This document shows positions 22,356 to 35,416 of a stretch of 64,000 nt of DNA, piece by piece. Made by a program: the position numbers and the translations under genes. Location of the stretch: NCBI GenBank assembly GCA_963573315.1, contig OY752147.1:1364001-1428000 (forward strand), written 5' to 3'. Under the pieces are notes generated by a model. The model did not search any database. It had not been told where the DNA came from and saw only the letters and a program-made list of their open reading frames with translations. How positions within the stretch are numbered: position 1 is the first letter of the stretch; each line of letters starts with the position of its first letter. Source of the DNA: Entomortierella parvispora (lineage: Eukaryota; Mortierellomycota; Mortierellomycetes; Mortierellales; Mortierellaceae).

Positions 22356-25300
22356 ATGGACTCCGAGATCCGCAACCGGAAGCAGGGCTCGGCCGAATCG
22401 GCCTCCACCCCCAATGGCATCTCCACCGCCAACAAGATCCTGGCCGCCGCCGCCACAAACTCAACCACCGCCCAGCAGCAACCCGACTCGCCCTCCTCCC
22501 GCTCCAGCGAGGATGTCTCGGGCCACCCCTTGACAGACTCGCAAAAGAAGAGCCTTGCTCAGGAGCAGGAACAGGCTGCCTTTGGCAAGACCCCAAATGG
22601 AACCAGTACGTCCTCAACCCTAGCTCACCTTGCTCTGCCCTTCCCTTGTCTACCCTGCCCTACCCTGCAATCGACCCTGGAAAAAGAACAAAGAACCGGA
22701 CTCGACTCATCCTGACCCTTTCTTTTCTTTCTTTGTTTTTGTTTTTCTGTCTACTCTCTGTCCGTACTCGCTCTCTTCCAGTTTTCCGTGTCCCTGTTAC
22801 CAAGGATATGCTGAGCGAGATCTTTGACATGAGCAAGAAAAAGTCAGCTTTTGACATCTTGACCCTGGCCGTCATGGGCTTCCAGATCTTTTTGTTCTTC
22901 ACTCTCCCTACTTGGGTGAAGCGCTTCTTGTTCTTGGTCCTGTTCCTGTTTTGGAGAGCTGGATACAATGCTGGACTGGGATATCTTCTGAAACTCCAGA
23001 GTGAGCGCCGAGGATTGGTGGCGTGGGCCAAGGAAAAGGGGATCTTTGACAAACATAGCGGAAGTGCCTGGTACGATTGGCTAAAGGTGGAGTTGAGCTG
23101 CAAGATGGATTCCGACTATGACTTTGAGGCAAGTAGCTTTACTCTTCACCTCCTCTCCTCTCCTCTCCTTCTTACTCTGGGCACCCGTTTTTCTCATCTT
23201 GGCTAACCTCAATCTTTTTTTTTCAATCCAGACTGTACCCATCGAATTCAATACCTGGTTGCTTTACCGTCAACTAGTCGATCTGATCTTGATGAACGAC
23301 TTTACAACCTACGTCTGCTTTGCTCTGTCCTGGATCACTTTCCCTGCTGGCGCTGGCTTCTTTAGCCATTTGCTTCGTTGGGTGGCGGGATTCATCTTGG
23401 TCTTTTTCAACATCTGGGTCAAGTTGGATGCCCATCGCGTTGTCAAGGACTTTGCCTGGTGTAAGAACATGATAAATGCAATCTCATTGTTGAAAGTACC
23501 TACGTGTCAAGGTGAGCGTCGGGACTTTCATATGTTTCTAACCCCACACTTTTATGCACAACTTTTCAAACTCCTCACTTGTAGACTGGGGCGACTTTTT
23601 CTTCTTGATCGAGCAGTCCTTGACCTTTGATGGTGTTTTTGAAATGGCGCCTCATCCCATGTACTCTGTCGGTTATGCTGGATACTATGGAATTTCCCTT
23701 ATGATGGCCTCCTATATGGTGCTCTTTGTCTCGCTCTTTGCTCACGCTGCCCAGTTTGTCTTTTTGACCCTTGTCGAGAATCCTCGTAAGCTTTACTCTT
23801 GAGATCAATTACTTGGCGCGTGCGCAACTATCTTTTCTGGTTACCCAGTTACGCTCCTCCTTCCTCTCTAATCACAGTTTTATTGTTACTCGGTACGTAG
23901 ATATCGACAAGACGTACAACCCTCCTCAGATCTTGAAGAAGAGCCAGTCGGGCAACTTAGCGGAGTCTACCTTAGCCTCGTCTAACGCCTCAATCCCCTC
24001 GGAGCAATTGGAGACGAGTCCTGTCTTGGATAGCACTTTGGCCCCCGTTGGATCCAAAGACATGTACAACACCTATTTCAGACGGGATCTCGTTGTCTTC
24101 AAGAACTTTGATGTCTTCCGATCCAACGATATCTTTGTGGCTCTCATCATCTTTTATGCGACCGTGGTCCCACTCTTGGTCTCTAACACTGGCCCACGTT
24201 TCCTGACGTTCATGATGGTGATCCAGGCGCTTGTCTGGCGGGTCTTCCATTCCTATGTCCTCGGAGGCGTGTTAAAGCAACAGAGTGACAATAAGTTTTA
24301 TACCAAGCACTTTATCAAGCACGGCGGCACTGCCCAAGATGCATTCCAAAGCTGGAAGAGCATCTTCAATCTGTCCAACAGCATGACGTACGCCACGTTT
24401 TTCTTGGCTGCATTCAAGATGTACTCGATTCCTGACGACTGGACCTATGGCACTGTCCTCCTCCGCCATGTCCTCGGATTGGCTCTGATTGCTCTCCACA
24501 TCTGGGCCTCTGTCTCTGTCTTTGAAGTGCTCGGAGACTTTGGCTGGTTCTATGGGGATTTCTTCTTGGAGGAGTCCTCCAGCGGTTTGTTTTACACCGG
24601 CATCTACAGGTACTAAGATGGAGCTCATTATTGAGTGCAATGGCATGAGACTGCCCGACTCACATGATAATCCTGTATTCGCACCAAATCTTCTAGATTC
24701 GTCAACAACCCCGAGAAGGTTATGGGGCATGCTGCATTCTGGGGAATGACCTTGATTTGCAACAGCTGGTCAATTTTTGTTCTTGCCATGTTTTCGCAAG
24801 TGTCCAACTTTTTGTTTTTGCACTATGTGGAGTCTCCTCACATGCGCAAGATCTATGGTGACAAGATCCGAAAGGACGCCGGAGTGGTCAAGACTGTCAA
24901 GGCAGCCTCGATCCTTCCTCAAAAGATGAAGGATGAGGTCTCCAAGATTCGCGAGAAGCTCGAGGAATCACCAGAGATCAAGGATGTATTGGAGAGAACC
25001 CGTGCTGTATCAGGCAAGGCCCAGGATTTCGTAGAAGGCACACGTGGAGATTTGAACGACCTGGTCCAGAGCGTTGCGCCTCGTATTCAGGAGATGGTCT
25101 CCAACTCCAAGGCCCTGCTTGAAAGTTCTCGGGAGAAGCTTATCGTTGCGTAAGTACTTGCCACTGATTATCCATTTTTCTTGTTTCATTGACCGCTAAA
25201 CAGTCTGTGCACATTGTTTTGATAGTCGTACTTGGGATGACATGGGCGTGTATGATATGTCGCAGTACTCCATCAAGATTATTGATTCTGAATCGAAGCT

Positions 25301-26159
25301 TAATGCCGCGGGTGTGCCCACATATCATCTTGGCCAAAAACTGACTGTCTCATGGACTGCTCCTCTAAACCACGGATCCAAGGACTGGATCGGAATTTAC
25401 AAAGTCTCGAGCAACGGAAGCAAGAAGGTCACTAACATTGCCTCTAAAAACCGCTACCTCTATGTTGGTCGCGACCTTGGACTTGGCGAGGCTGAGGAGG
25501 GTGTGGAGAACCACGCTGGCAAGGGCGATGGTGAAGTGATGGAAGAACAGGTTGTCTGGATTGCAGACAAGGAGGTGTGCCAGGGTCAAGTTGTCTTTTT
25601 GGGCGACAAGTTGCCTTGGTTCGAGGGTCAATTTGAGTTCAGATACCATCACCATGGCAGGTACAATGTCATGGCCGTCACCGAGCCCTTTGAGATTTAC
25701 AGTAAGTGTGCAGAAACGATGGATGCTGAATGGGTTTTCCATAGTCAGTTTCCGGGTCTAACCATTATCCACCCTTCTGCCATTTTTAACCTCGCAGTGG
25801 AGAACTACCAGGATGAGGACGAGCACACTGTCTCTTCTATCAGCCAGGCACTGCTGCCCTATGTTAAGCGTTGCTACAACTCGGACGAGGAGACTATGCC
25901 TTGCACTGTGGACGAGCGTTTCATCATGATCAATGAAGTTATTGCCAAGAGAATCGTCAAGGGTATTCAAATCATGTACGGCATCGAGTTTGCATGGGAG
26001 GTTGTAGCAACGGACATGAGCTGTCTTCATCTGGCCCTCCGTATCTTCACTGCCCGTAGAGCCTTGGCACCCTTCTCGACTTTGACCACACCATCGTCTG
26101 CTGAGCCTCGGTTTGCAGATCAGGAGAGCGACCCTTCTTTGGCAGCCGCGGCCATCTGA
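22356..26159 (+). CDS. CHO2: Phosphatidylethanolamine N-methyltransferase
   Basis: This enzyme catalyses the first methylation of phosphatidylethanolamine on the way to phosphatidylcholine, in the ER membrane. The first exon (22356-22605) is a disordered Ser/Ala/Gln-rich leader. The next gives [20 protein letters not shown], followed by several membrane helices. The first methyltransferase block contains [33 protein letters not shown] and the conserved [18 protein letters not shown] related second block has [16 protein letters not shown] and [15 protein letters not shown]. The C-terminal part is soluble ([16 protein letters not shown] and onward), as in yeast Cho2, giving about 1,000 residues in all. 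The intron after FE at 23128 starts with GC rather than GT; its joined frame is the only one that keeps the family sequence. Confidence 0.95.
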
Positions 26160-26335
26160 GAGACGCGTCATTTTCAGCACTACCATCAACAATACCGTCG
26201 TTCACGACACCATCTTCACATGTACACACCATTTTGCGCAGAGTTATATAGAAATTGCAAAGAAAACGAATTAAAAAAAAGCTGTAGATATCTATTTTGT
26301 GCCCTTCTAAAAGTATAACTTATAATACAACGATC
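26160..26335. other. Short convergent 3' region
   Basis: Only about 176 bp separates the CHO2 stop from the pyridoxal kinase stop. It is AT-rich with an A8 run at 26273; the two 3' ends may overlap. Confidence 0.5.
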
Positions 26336-27866
26336 TTAACCCCGGGAAAAGATCTCGATGGCGTCGACACCTTGAAGGTCTGGGTTCTCGATGTCGGGTT
26401 TGCTCCTGATCAGCTGAAGCTCACAGCGTTTAACGATTTGAGAGGCGGAGGCTTGAGTTCGATCCAGGGATCGTCCAGGTGTTCCCTTTTGAGCGAGATA
26501 AGTTCTCAAGACCACGGCCTTCATGGTAGCAACGACCTTGAGGCAGGCTCGGGCCAGAGCTGGCAAGGCGTTTACGGGGGGAGTATCCTCTTTCAGAGCT
26601 TCGTCCAATCGAGCGACCAAAAGAGCCGAAAAGAGATCGCCTGTGCCTGTGAAATAGCCGTCGTAGGTCGGGAAGCCAATGGCAAAGATTCTTGGCTTTG
26701 AGGCGGATGAGGACCGAGAACTGCAGACACAGTACAAAGCTGTAGACGATTGGTCCCTGTAGTCGCTATCGTCTTTTTCTTCAGAGTGCAGTGTTCTATT
26801 CGTCGTCACTCCGTTGGTGGTTGTTGAAGAGGCGTTATTAATGTCTTTGGCAGAGAGGGTGACAGAGGTCAGAACAACATGTTCAACGCCTTCTTTATGC
26901 AAAATGTCAATGACCTCTAGACAGGACTGGATATCTGTAATTTTTTTGTCCGCAAGAATCCTATTTCACGGTTTCAATGGTAAGTAAAACTGTAGAAGGA
27001 AAAAAAAAATCTCTGTTGATATTTTTTTCTCCTTCTCCATTTCTCCATTAACCCATTCATTAGGTGAGAGAGAAACATACTCGGCTTCAAACTGGTTAGG
27101 GGTGATGGCTTTTGCAAACTTCAAGAGTCCTTTGTAAATAGGGATGACATCTGGTTGGACATAGAGCTGATCATGGTCTCCCATGACTGGATCCAAAACT
27201 AGAAGATTTTCCCGTCAAAAGAGATGATCTGAGTTAGTATTGTCGGAACATCCTTTTTCTCAAAAATAACAAAAGAACTAGAAATACGACTTCTGTACCA
27301 AAGAAAGGATGTCCATGTTCCTGTAGACGCTCAATGATATTGGCGACTGCGGTCAGGTTCTGGGCACTGCCAATGTATCCTGTTCCGTGCATGCAGATTA
27401 GGAACAAACGCGGTATAGAAAATGAGTAAAACAAAGCCTATTTCTTGAGTACTTGTTTTGCAATTGGCAAGTCTGAAGAGCAATTACCTGTCAAGAGATG
27501 GGTATAGTCGACAAGTCCATTGGTTTCCAGGCCGTCAAACAGCTTTGTGAGTTGATCTCCTGTTGCCTTTTCACCGGTCCAGGATGGATATCCTAAAAAA
27601 AGAAGACATCCAAATGTCAGCCAAAAGTTCGGACAAAATAACGATTCTGTGCATGCGTCCTGTGCGCAAAAAAGGGAGGGGAAGGAGCGTTCCGCCTGCA
27701 GCAACAGTAGCAGTGACACGGACGCACCAGTGTGATTAGAAAAGTTGACAGTGTTCATCACATCGACATCGAATCCGAGGAGCTGCAAGGGGAATGTCGC
27801 CGCCTTGTTCCCACAGTATCCTGACACCATATGGGACTGTATGCTAAGAACTCTCGGGCCGGTCAT
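26336..27866 (-). CDS. Pyridoxal kinase
   Basis: This enzyme phosphorylates pyridoxal, pyridoxine and pyridoxamine with ATP in vitamin B6 salvage (PDXK/Bud16 family). The start is [20 protein letters not shown] at 27866. Exons then give [53 protein letters not shown] and [10 protein letters not shown] last large exon carries [15 protein letters not shown] and [20 protein letters not shown], where GTGD holds the anion hole and catalytic Asp of the ribokinase-like fold. A Ser/Thr-rich insertion of about 40 residues sits in the last exon just before the catalytic strand. Length is about 335 residues, near the family norm. Start and stop are well supported; internal junctions are approximate. Confidence 0.93.
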
Positions 27867-28164
27867 GATGAAGGAGGGGGAGGAGGAGATGAAGGGGAAG
27901 GAAGGAGGTCAGAGATGCAATGCTTCCTTGTCTGAGTCTCTCTCTCTCTTTGTCTTTGCCACGCGAGCCTGCATGCAGATTGTGGGGTGAATTTTTCTGT
28001 CACCCCTTAAGCGCCACCAAAGGTGTTTTGCCGACAGGCTTGTGTCGCGTAGCAGTTGCAATCCTACAAGTTTTTTTGCGATGAATTGTGCTTTATTGCT
28101 ACGCCTTGTCTTTCTGTCTGTCTGTTTGTCTGCATGCTTTTTCTTTCTTTTGGGCTGGTAATAT
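27867..28164. other. Intergenic region between pyridoxal kinase and V-ATPase subunit F
   Basis: About 300 bp between two minus-strand genes. TTTATT at 28092-28097 gives a minus-strand AATAAA about 70 bp past the V-ATPase stop. The left part is the leader of pyridoxal kinase. Nothing more was seen. Confidence 0.45.
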
Positions 28165-28822
28165 CTACTCGCCAAAAAGACGGCGGACACGCTTCAACAC
28201 GCTGTCCTTTTCTGGGTCATAAGGATGATCCTTGGAGGGGATTTCGAGGATTGTGGGGAAAGCTTGGTCATGCTCATCGATCAGGGGTCTGATCTCCTCT
28301 GCAATCTAACGAGAGCAAAAATCATTGTAGAGGAAAAAGGTCAATTGCTGTCAGCATTTCAAAAACAAGACTTTTTTTTCTGGTTTGGATAACGTCTGCT
28401 TACATGCTGGTTAATGAGAATGATGGCAATATCCTTGCGCTTTGTGAATTCTCGGAAAGCCTCCTCGACGGCTGAAAGGGGTGTTTCTATAAGCAACGAT
28501 GGGAAGAAAATGTCAGTTCTGGTCCACGCACACAGCTCTTGTACAGAAGAGCAGCTAAGTTTACAAAAGAAGAAAAACGTACTGGCATCCACAACCAAAA
28601 AGTTCTTTTTCTGATGAGAGTCAATGTGTCCAATGCCAGCCAGGAGCAAACCGGTGATGGAATCCTCGTCGCCGATGGCGGCCATGAATGTGCGCTCCTA
28701 TGAAGAGTGATGAAAGTGATAAAAGTGTTTGGGTCCTGTTGATTAGCAGACTGGTTGCTGGCCTTGCGAATAGAGGGCGAGATGCGAAATAAAAAAGAAC
28801 GTCGCCGTACAGTCTGCGCCAT
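28165..28822 (-). CDS. VMA7: V-type proton ATPase subunit F
   Basis: A small stalk subunit of the vacuolar V1 sector needed for coupling ATP hydrolysis to proton pumping. The first exon is only 12 bases (ATG GCG CAG ACT, 28822-28811) and splices to a frame giving [20 protein letters not shown]. It continues with [36 protein letters not shown] and the diagnostic [20 protein letters not shown], ending at TAG 28165-28167. The ~117 residues match the usual family length. All exon phases fit. The tiny first exon explains why no single frame contains the true start. Confidence 0.95.
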
Positions 28823-29188
28823 GGTGAGTGAGTATTCCTGTCTCTGTTCTGTCCTGCGTTGTTGTTGTGCGCAAGAAGCAAGAAGAAAGAAAGGAGTGAG
28901 GACAGGTGATGAACGGAACAAATGAATGGAGTGAATGCGATGCGCCAACCGTTTCTCGAGACGTGGTCCCCCTTGAGCAGTCACCTCTGCAGCCCCAACT
29001 GCCCTGAGGGACGACGACGACGACGACGAAACGCGTCCATGCTCTTTCATTCATTCCTTTCTCTCGCTCTTCCATCATCACTCCACTCATCCTTCTCCTT
29101 CTTCTTTTTTACCTCCTTGACTCACCCTACCTACATCTGTTCCCTTTGACGCCTCTCATCCTCGGGATTAGCACTCGTTCTCTCTCTG
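28823..29188. promoter_or_regulatory. Divergent promoter between VMA7 and UGGT
   Basis: About 366 bp separates the two start codons. It includes a gac-repeat (about 29009-29029) and a pyrimidine-rich UGGT leader. A shared regulatory region for a vacuolar and an ER gene is plausible; no motif was identified. Confidence 0.45.
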
Positions 29189-32100
29189 ATGCGCGTCGCT
29201 CGCTCTCCCATGAGAACCTCTGTCCTGGCCCTGGCCCTGGTGGCCATACAGGCCCTGACCTCTGAGGCCTCATCCTCGTCCTCGCCTCCTATCCAGGCCT
29301 CTATCCATACCTCCTGGGCGGCCCCTCCTCTCCTGCTGGAGATCCTGTAAGACTCTCCTTTACCAAGAATAAGAATAATGACATCGCAAGGAAGAATATT
29401 CTCTACATTCCTGTGTATGTTTTCTAACGTCCTTCTTGTTCTTCTCACTCATTATCCTAAAGGGAGACGGTTGCGGTTGAGAATAAGACCGCTTACTTTC
29501 CACTGATGCGCCAGCTGACCGAGAGTCAGTTCCTGGCCGGCATCAACTCGGACAAGGATCTTTACCAAAAGAGTCTGGATCTGATCCAGGAACAGGGGCA
29601 TGTGCAGCCCGACGCCTTGTCGACCCTGAAGTTGTCCATGGCCATGCATACAGCCGCACCTTGGATCCAGGCACACTACCACCTCTACAACTCGACCATT
29701 GTTCCCCACAGGACCTCAAAGTCAGACTTTAACCCGGACTGCGGTGTTTGGGTCGACTGGTACGATCAGCAGATTTGCTCCATATCCGAGCTGGAGGTCT
29801 TGGTGGCCGCAGGACTGGATCGTTATTCGAAAAAGTAAGTTGCGCCATTATAATGAACTAAACTTGCAGTCGATAGAATCCTTTACTCATGCTTTACTCT
29901 TCATCGCCTTTCGGGGAACAGATCTCAGAACAAACCAACAACCATGGACCTGGATCACGTATTGCCTTCAGAGTCAGGATCAAATCTCTTTACAATCTTG
30001 TACGCAGATGTTTACGACTCGCAGTTTGCTTCATTCCGGCGTTACCTGGACTCGCTTTCCAAAAGTCATGGGTTGCAGTACGCTATTCGTTATCGACCTT
30101 CGACCGCGTCTAAGAAGGCCCCGAACCTGGCCCTTGCTGGATACGGTGTGGAGTTGGCATTGAAGAGTACCGACTACATTGTGATCGACGACCGTGATCT
30201 GGGACATGGGGATGATCAGGGTGCTACTAAGCAGACTGTTTTTGGTCAGGGATCTGGAAAGGATCTCTTTGGCGATGATGTTCCGGCTGTAGAACCCGTT
30301 AGCCAGCAAGATCTCGGAGGTATTGCCTTGATCCATTCCAGTGTTTTTTTTTACTTTCATTTGCCAGCAAGAGGACTGTGCTGAAGGTCCACCTCGAATA
30401 CTTTACGTTCAAGCATTATAACACTATTCTCTTTGTACCCAGATCTTGGCCTTGCCACAGCACAGTTTATTCTTCAGTCAGAGGACCCTCTCAAGACCTT
30501 GGTCTCTGTATCCCAAGACTTTCCCAAGTATCAGCGCAAGTTGTCCAAGTTGGAGCCAGAGCAGACTCTCCGAGCTGCTGTCCAACGCAACACGATGTTC
30601 AACAGAGAAAATCGCATCTGGCTTAACAACCAGCCCGTCCCTCATCACAAAATGAATCCTTTCAAGTATGGTGCTTTTTTCTGCGGATGGCTGAGGAGAT
30701 TGGTCCGCCGTGTTACATTGCTGATCGGATCGTTTTATTTTTTTGCAATAGTCTGATCCGTCTCCTCCGTCGCGAACGAGAATCGATTGCTTCCTTGGCA
30801 ACCCTTGGCGTGTCAAACAAGAAGGCCATCGACCTCCTGACGGACATTAGCACTGTTGAGGCCTCGGAGGGAGGGAATGAACCTGTTGGATTGTTTGATG
30901 TCCGGGATAAATCTGAGGGCAAGAACTTGGTGGTTTGGATGAACGATCTCGAGAACGACAAACGCTATGCTGACTGGGACTCGAGGCTGGAGGTGATTCG
31001 CAGACCGACCTACGGCGGACAGTTTCACCAGATTAAGAAGAACGTAGTCAACGCCCTTTTTGTCCTGGACTTTAGCCAATCCCATTCATTGGAGGTGATT
31101 GCGTTTGAGCTTATCAACTATGTTCAACGTCTGATTCCCTTTCGCTTTGGTGTTTTGCCCCTTGTGAAAAGCGATTTTGGAGATGGTAATATTACGAGAA
31201 AAGCTCAAGGCTACCCCTTTAACAGGATTCTCCGCCAAAGAGGTGAACTAACGACGGACCCTGTATTTCCTTGCTTGTTTAGATGCTACGATCGCCATAC
31301 TCTGGAGACATGTTGTTAGCCGACATGGCATCAAGGGAGGACTGGAGTTTCTGAAGTCGACCTTGATCAACCAGGTGCAAGCCGGAAATGACTTCTCGAC
31401 CGCAGTCCGCAAGTCATTTGCGGCTTCGATTCAACTCGCCAAACTGAAAAACACGGAAACACCAGAGCTGACGTACGAGCAAGTTCTCATTGACCCCACC
31501 TATCGCATTTGGCTTCAATCGGTCAAGGCAATGACGGATCGATTGGGCGTGAACGACCCTGCATTGTTTGTGAATGGCAAATACTTTGCATGGAACCAAG
31601 ATCACGGTCAAACTTTGTCAGCCGAAGTGCCTCAGCAGATTGCCTTCCTAGCCGAGCGCTATGGTGCGGGAGTGATTGGAGACGAGACAAACATTTTTGA
31701 GTACTTTCAAACATTGCCCAATGTGTTCGAGCGTCGCAACCCATACCTCTTTGTGAGCGATGAGGCGCCATTGAAGATTGTGGACCTGGTTCAAAGACAA
31801 TCGCGTCCCTTGATCGATACTCTTTCCTATGTGTCTAAAGGTAAAGAACTAGTGCACTGTAGTCAGCACATTAGCGACCCCTGACTAACCTTTTATTGAT
31901 CATATATTAGAAGGCGAAACGTCTCAAACAACCACCGCCATCATCGTGGCAGACTTTGGAAGCAAACTGGGACTGCAGACTGCCCTAGGAGCTTTGGAAT
32001 CGTTAGAGACCAGTGACTTTGTCCGAGCGGCCTTTGTGCAGAACGGACAGGAGTGGCAAGAATCTACTGCGTCGCTTGAGAATTTCATTCGACAGTCCTC

Positions 32101-35026
32101 TGTGGATGGAAAGGCACTCCCTATTGGATTCTGGAAGGAGTTGTTCCAGGGCGTGGCTAATGGAAGCTCCTTCGTGAAGAGTTTTCAGAAGGCCGGTAGC
32201 CAATATCCAGAGGTTGCTGTTATTGGCATGGAGGGATCGAAGGGTACTGATGAGGCGAATGCGCGTGTTGTCCGCCAATTCTTGAGGGAGACGCTCAAAG
32301 TCCAGCCTGGAGAGCTCCTCGTTGTTGTGAACGGAAGAGTGGTTGGCCCCATTCCAGAGGCAATGTCTTCGAGTGATTTCCAAATGCTTTATAGCTACGA
32401 ATTGGGGGCTCGTGTTGACAAGATTGTGAGATTGCTCAAAGGCTCCAATGTGGAGGCCACGCCCAGGTACTGGAATACCTTTATCCTGCTTATTCATCTG
32501 GTGGAATTCGATATTAACATTTTCGCGTATCTCATTTCTCTACACTGAATAGCAACATATTGAAGACCGCGTCCATCGTTCTCATTGCATCTCAGCAGCT
32601 CGATCAAAGTCTTTACGATATCAATGACCCCATCATTTCAAGAGATCGTTCTTTCGAAACCCTCGACGATGAGCATACGTAAAGGGCTTACTCTGTCTTT
32701 TCCTGAACGTATTAGGAGAATGACTCTAAAGTGCGCTATTTCTAATCTCAATCCTTGGATTTTATTGTCGATAGTGGCTTTACCGTTAATCCTACTGCAC
32801 ACGCAAGCGACGACAACACACTGTACTATTTCACCGCCGCCTTGGACCCTGCACACGAGCTTACTCAAAAGTGGGCAGCTATCTTGGAGGCAAGAACATT
32901 TTACCATATATATGTGAATACACTGACATTTAGGTGTTGGTTACCCATCTAATGGATTGTTACTCGTCATAGACCCTGTCCAAGTTGGACAATGTGAAGG
33001 TGAAGGTCGTCTTGCAGCCATCCATTCGTCTCTCTGAAGCACCTATCAAGAGATTCTACCGTTACGCGGCTGATGCAGAGCTGAGCTTTGATGCCGAAGG
33101 GTGAGACGCTTGAGTGCCCCTGCCGTGGTCGTGGGTAAAATGGTTCAAAGGGCTATAAAGCTAATGGTTCACCCCCCCCCCCCCCCCTTTTTTTTTTTTT
33201 TCATCATAGATCCATTGTGCAGCCTTCGGCCTATTTTGCAGGACTCCCTGAGCCAGCTCTACTAACTCTGGGTGTGGATGTCAACCCTGCCTGGGTGGTC
33301 ACCTCAAAGGTTTGCATTCATGATCTGGACAATCTCAAACTCTCAAGCCTGACAGGAGCTGCTCGTAAGACAGGTGTTCAAGCCGAGTTTGAACTACAGC
33401 ACATTCTTGTGGAGGGTTTTGCTCGCGATATCACTCAGAAGGCGCCTCCCAAGGGCGCACAGTTTATTCTGGGCACCAAGGCAGAGCCCCATGTGGCCGA
33501 TACGCTGGTGATGGCCAACATGGGTTATTTCCAGCTCAAGGCAAACCCTGGTGTTTGGGAGATGGTTTTAAGGCCGGGAAGAACCCAACAGGTGTTTTCG
33601 ATCGAGAGCATTGGCAGCGAAGGCTGGGTCCCTGGAGGGGTCAAGAACGATAAACGCGATGTGATTATCGCTAATTTTGAAGGACTGGTTCTCTACCCTC
33701 GTTTGGTCCGCAATGAGGGCATGGAGAGAGCCAATATCCAGGATGAAGTAGCCCAGTCTGAGGGTGGCCTCTGGGACTCTATCAGGTCTACGTAAGTCTC
33801 TTACAAGACTTTGCATGCATAGTTCTTTCTTCTGCCTGGCTGCTAACCCCATTCAATTTTTCAATTATACTTCGATAAGGGTCTCTAGTTTCAAAGGCCT
33901 TACGAACAGTGGCAACAACAAGTCAGTGGTGAAGAAGAAGGCTGAGATCAACATCTTTTCGGTGGCGTCAGGTCATTTGTATGAGCGATTCTTATCGATC
34001 ATGATCCTGAGCGTGATCAAAAACACGGAGAGCAGGGTCAAGTTTTGGTTCATCGAGAACTTTTTGTCGCCCTCCTTCAAGGATTTTATTCCCCACATGG
34101 CCGAGAAGTACGATTTCGATTACGAGTTGGTGACCTACAACTGGCCCCATTGGCTGCGAGCTCAGACGGAAAAGCAGAGGATCATCTGGGCTTACAAGAT
34201 CTTGTTTTTGGACGTCTTGTTCCCCCTGGATCTTGACAAGGTCATCTTTGTGGATGCTGATCAGGTATGATGATGGTGTCGATAGCTTGACTTGTATACT
34301 TTTTTTTTCTAGCTCTGTGTATGTTAGCGGATCCTGATAGATTTTTTCCCTTTCTAGATTGTTCGCACTGACATGAAGGAGCTCGTGGATCTGGACCTTC
34401 ATGGAGCGCCTTATGGTTACACGCCCATGTGCCAGGATCGTGCAGAGATGGAAGGCTTCCGATTCTGGAACCAAGGTTACTGGAAGGATCACCTCCGTGG
34501 AAAGCCTTACCATATCTCTGCGCTCTATGTGATTGACTTGGTTCGATTCCGCCAGATGCAAGCCGGTGATCGGTTAAGAAACCATTACCAGCAGTTGTCT
34601 CGGGACCCCGGTAGCTTGGCCAATTTGGACCAGGACTTGCCCAACAACATGCAAAACGAGGTTCCTATCTTTTCCTTGCCCCAGGAGTGGCTTTGGTGCG
34701 AGACCTGGTGTGGAGACAAAGGACTGGATAATGCGAAGACAATTGATCTGGTAAGAATACAACCAACCTTTCCTTTCACAGCAGGCACCATGGAGCCAGG
34801 AGGATAGCTAACGTGCAAATAATTTCGTCCACTCCTCTAGTGTAATAACCCCCTGACCAAAGAACCCAAGTTGGACCGTGCTAGACGCCAGATCAAGGAG
34901 TGGGAGAGTCTGGATAACGAGGCAACGGATTTCGCAAAGAAGGTCAATGCTGAGAGACGACAGCAGCAACAGCAAGAGGCCAAGTCTGATGAGCACACCG
35001 AAACTCATATCAAGGACGAGCTGTAA
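29189..35026 (+). CDS. UDP-glucose:glycoprotein glucosyltransferase (UGGT, GT24)
   Basis: This ER-lumen sensor re-glucosylates N-glycans of misfolded glycoproteins so that calnexin rebinds them. The ATG at 29189 opens a signal peptide ([20 protein letters not shown]) and the typical KAxxxSxWxxPPLLLE-type N-terminus ([14 protein letters not shown]). The long middle contains the thioredoxin-like and beta-sandwich regions, e.g. [20 protein letters not shown] and [14 protein letters not shown]. The GT24 catalytic domain begins at [20 protein letters not shown] (about 33950). It shows [33 protein letters not shown] and the DxD-bearing VIFVDADQ, then [15 protein letters not shown] and [10 protein letters not shown]. 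The protein ends exactly in KDEL, an ER retrieval signal. About 1,600 residues over many exons. The intron before about 33210 contains C16 then T14. Confidence 0.96.
33172..33201 (+). repeat. C16-T14 homopolymer run at a UGGT intron acceptor
   Basis: Sixteen C followed directly by fourteen T, then catcatag as the splice acceptor. It acts as the polypyrimidine tract of that intron and is prone to length change and sequencing error. Confidence 0.9.
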
Positions 35027-35416
35027 ACCCTTTTGAAAACATCTCCATAGAAAATCTCTATATAAAAAAAGAGGCGACACTGTCTTTACTCGCTCGCGGT
35101 TTATCCATGCTTGTGCATTCTTGGGTCATCTTGACCTCACAAATGTAGTTGAGAAAAAAAGTATTGTAGAAGGCGAAACGAACAGGTTACTGAATCGCCC
35201 AATTTATTATATAAAAAGGAAAACCCAAGTTTCCTGTGGAAAACACCTCCCTGGCCAAAGAAAAATCGCTTTAAAGCACTCCATCCATCCCACACTTTCA
35301 AAAGAAAAAGAAAGGAGAACAAAGATGATTCAACTCAATTCATTCGCCGTGTTCCCGAAAAAATAACTGATAGTTCTCTTTATAGGAAAGACGAAAAGGG
35401 AAGGAGTAAATTAAAT
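35027..35416. other. Convergent 3' region of UGGT and eL29
   Basis: AT-rich 390 bp with no coding signal. It presumably holds both 3' UTRs. Nothing else was recognised. Confidence 0.5.
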
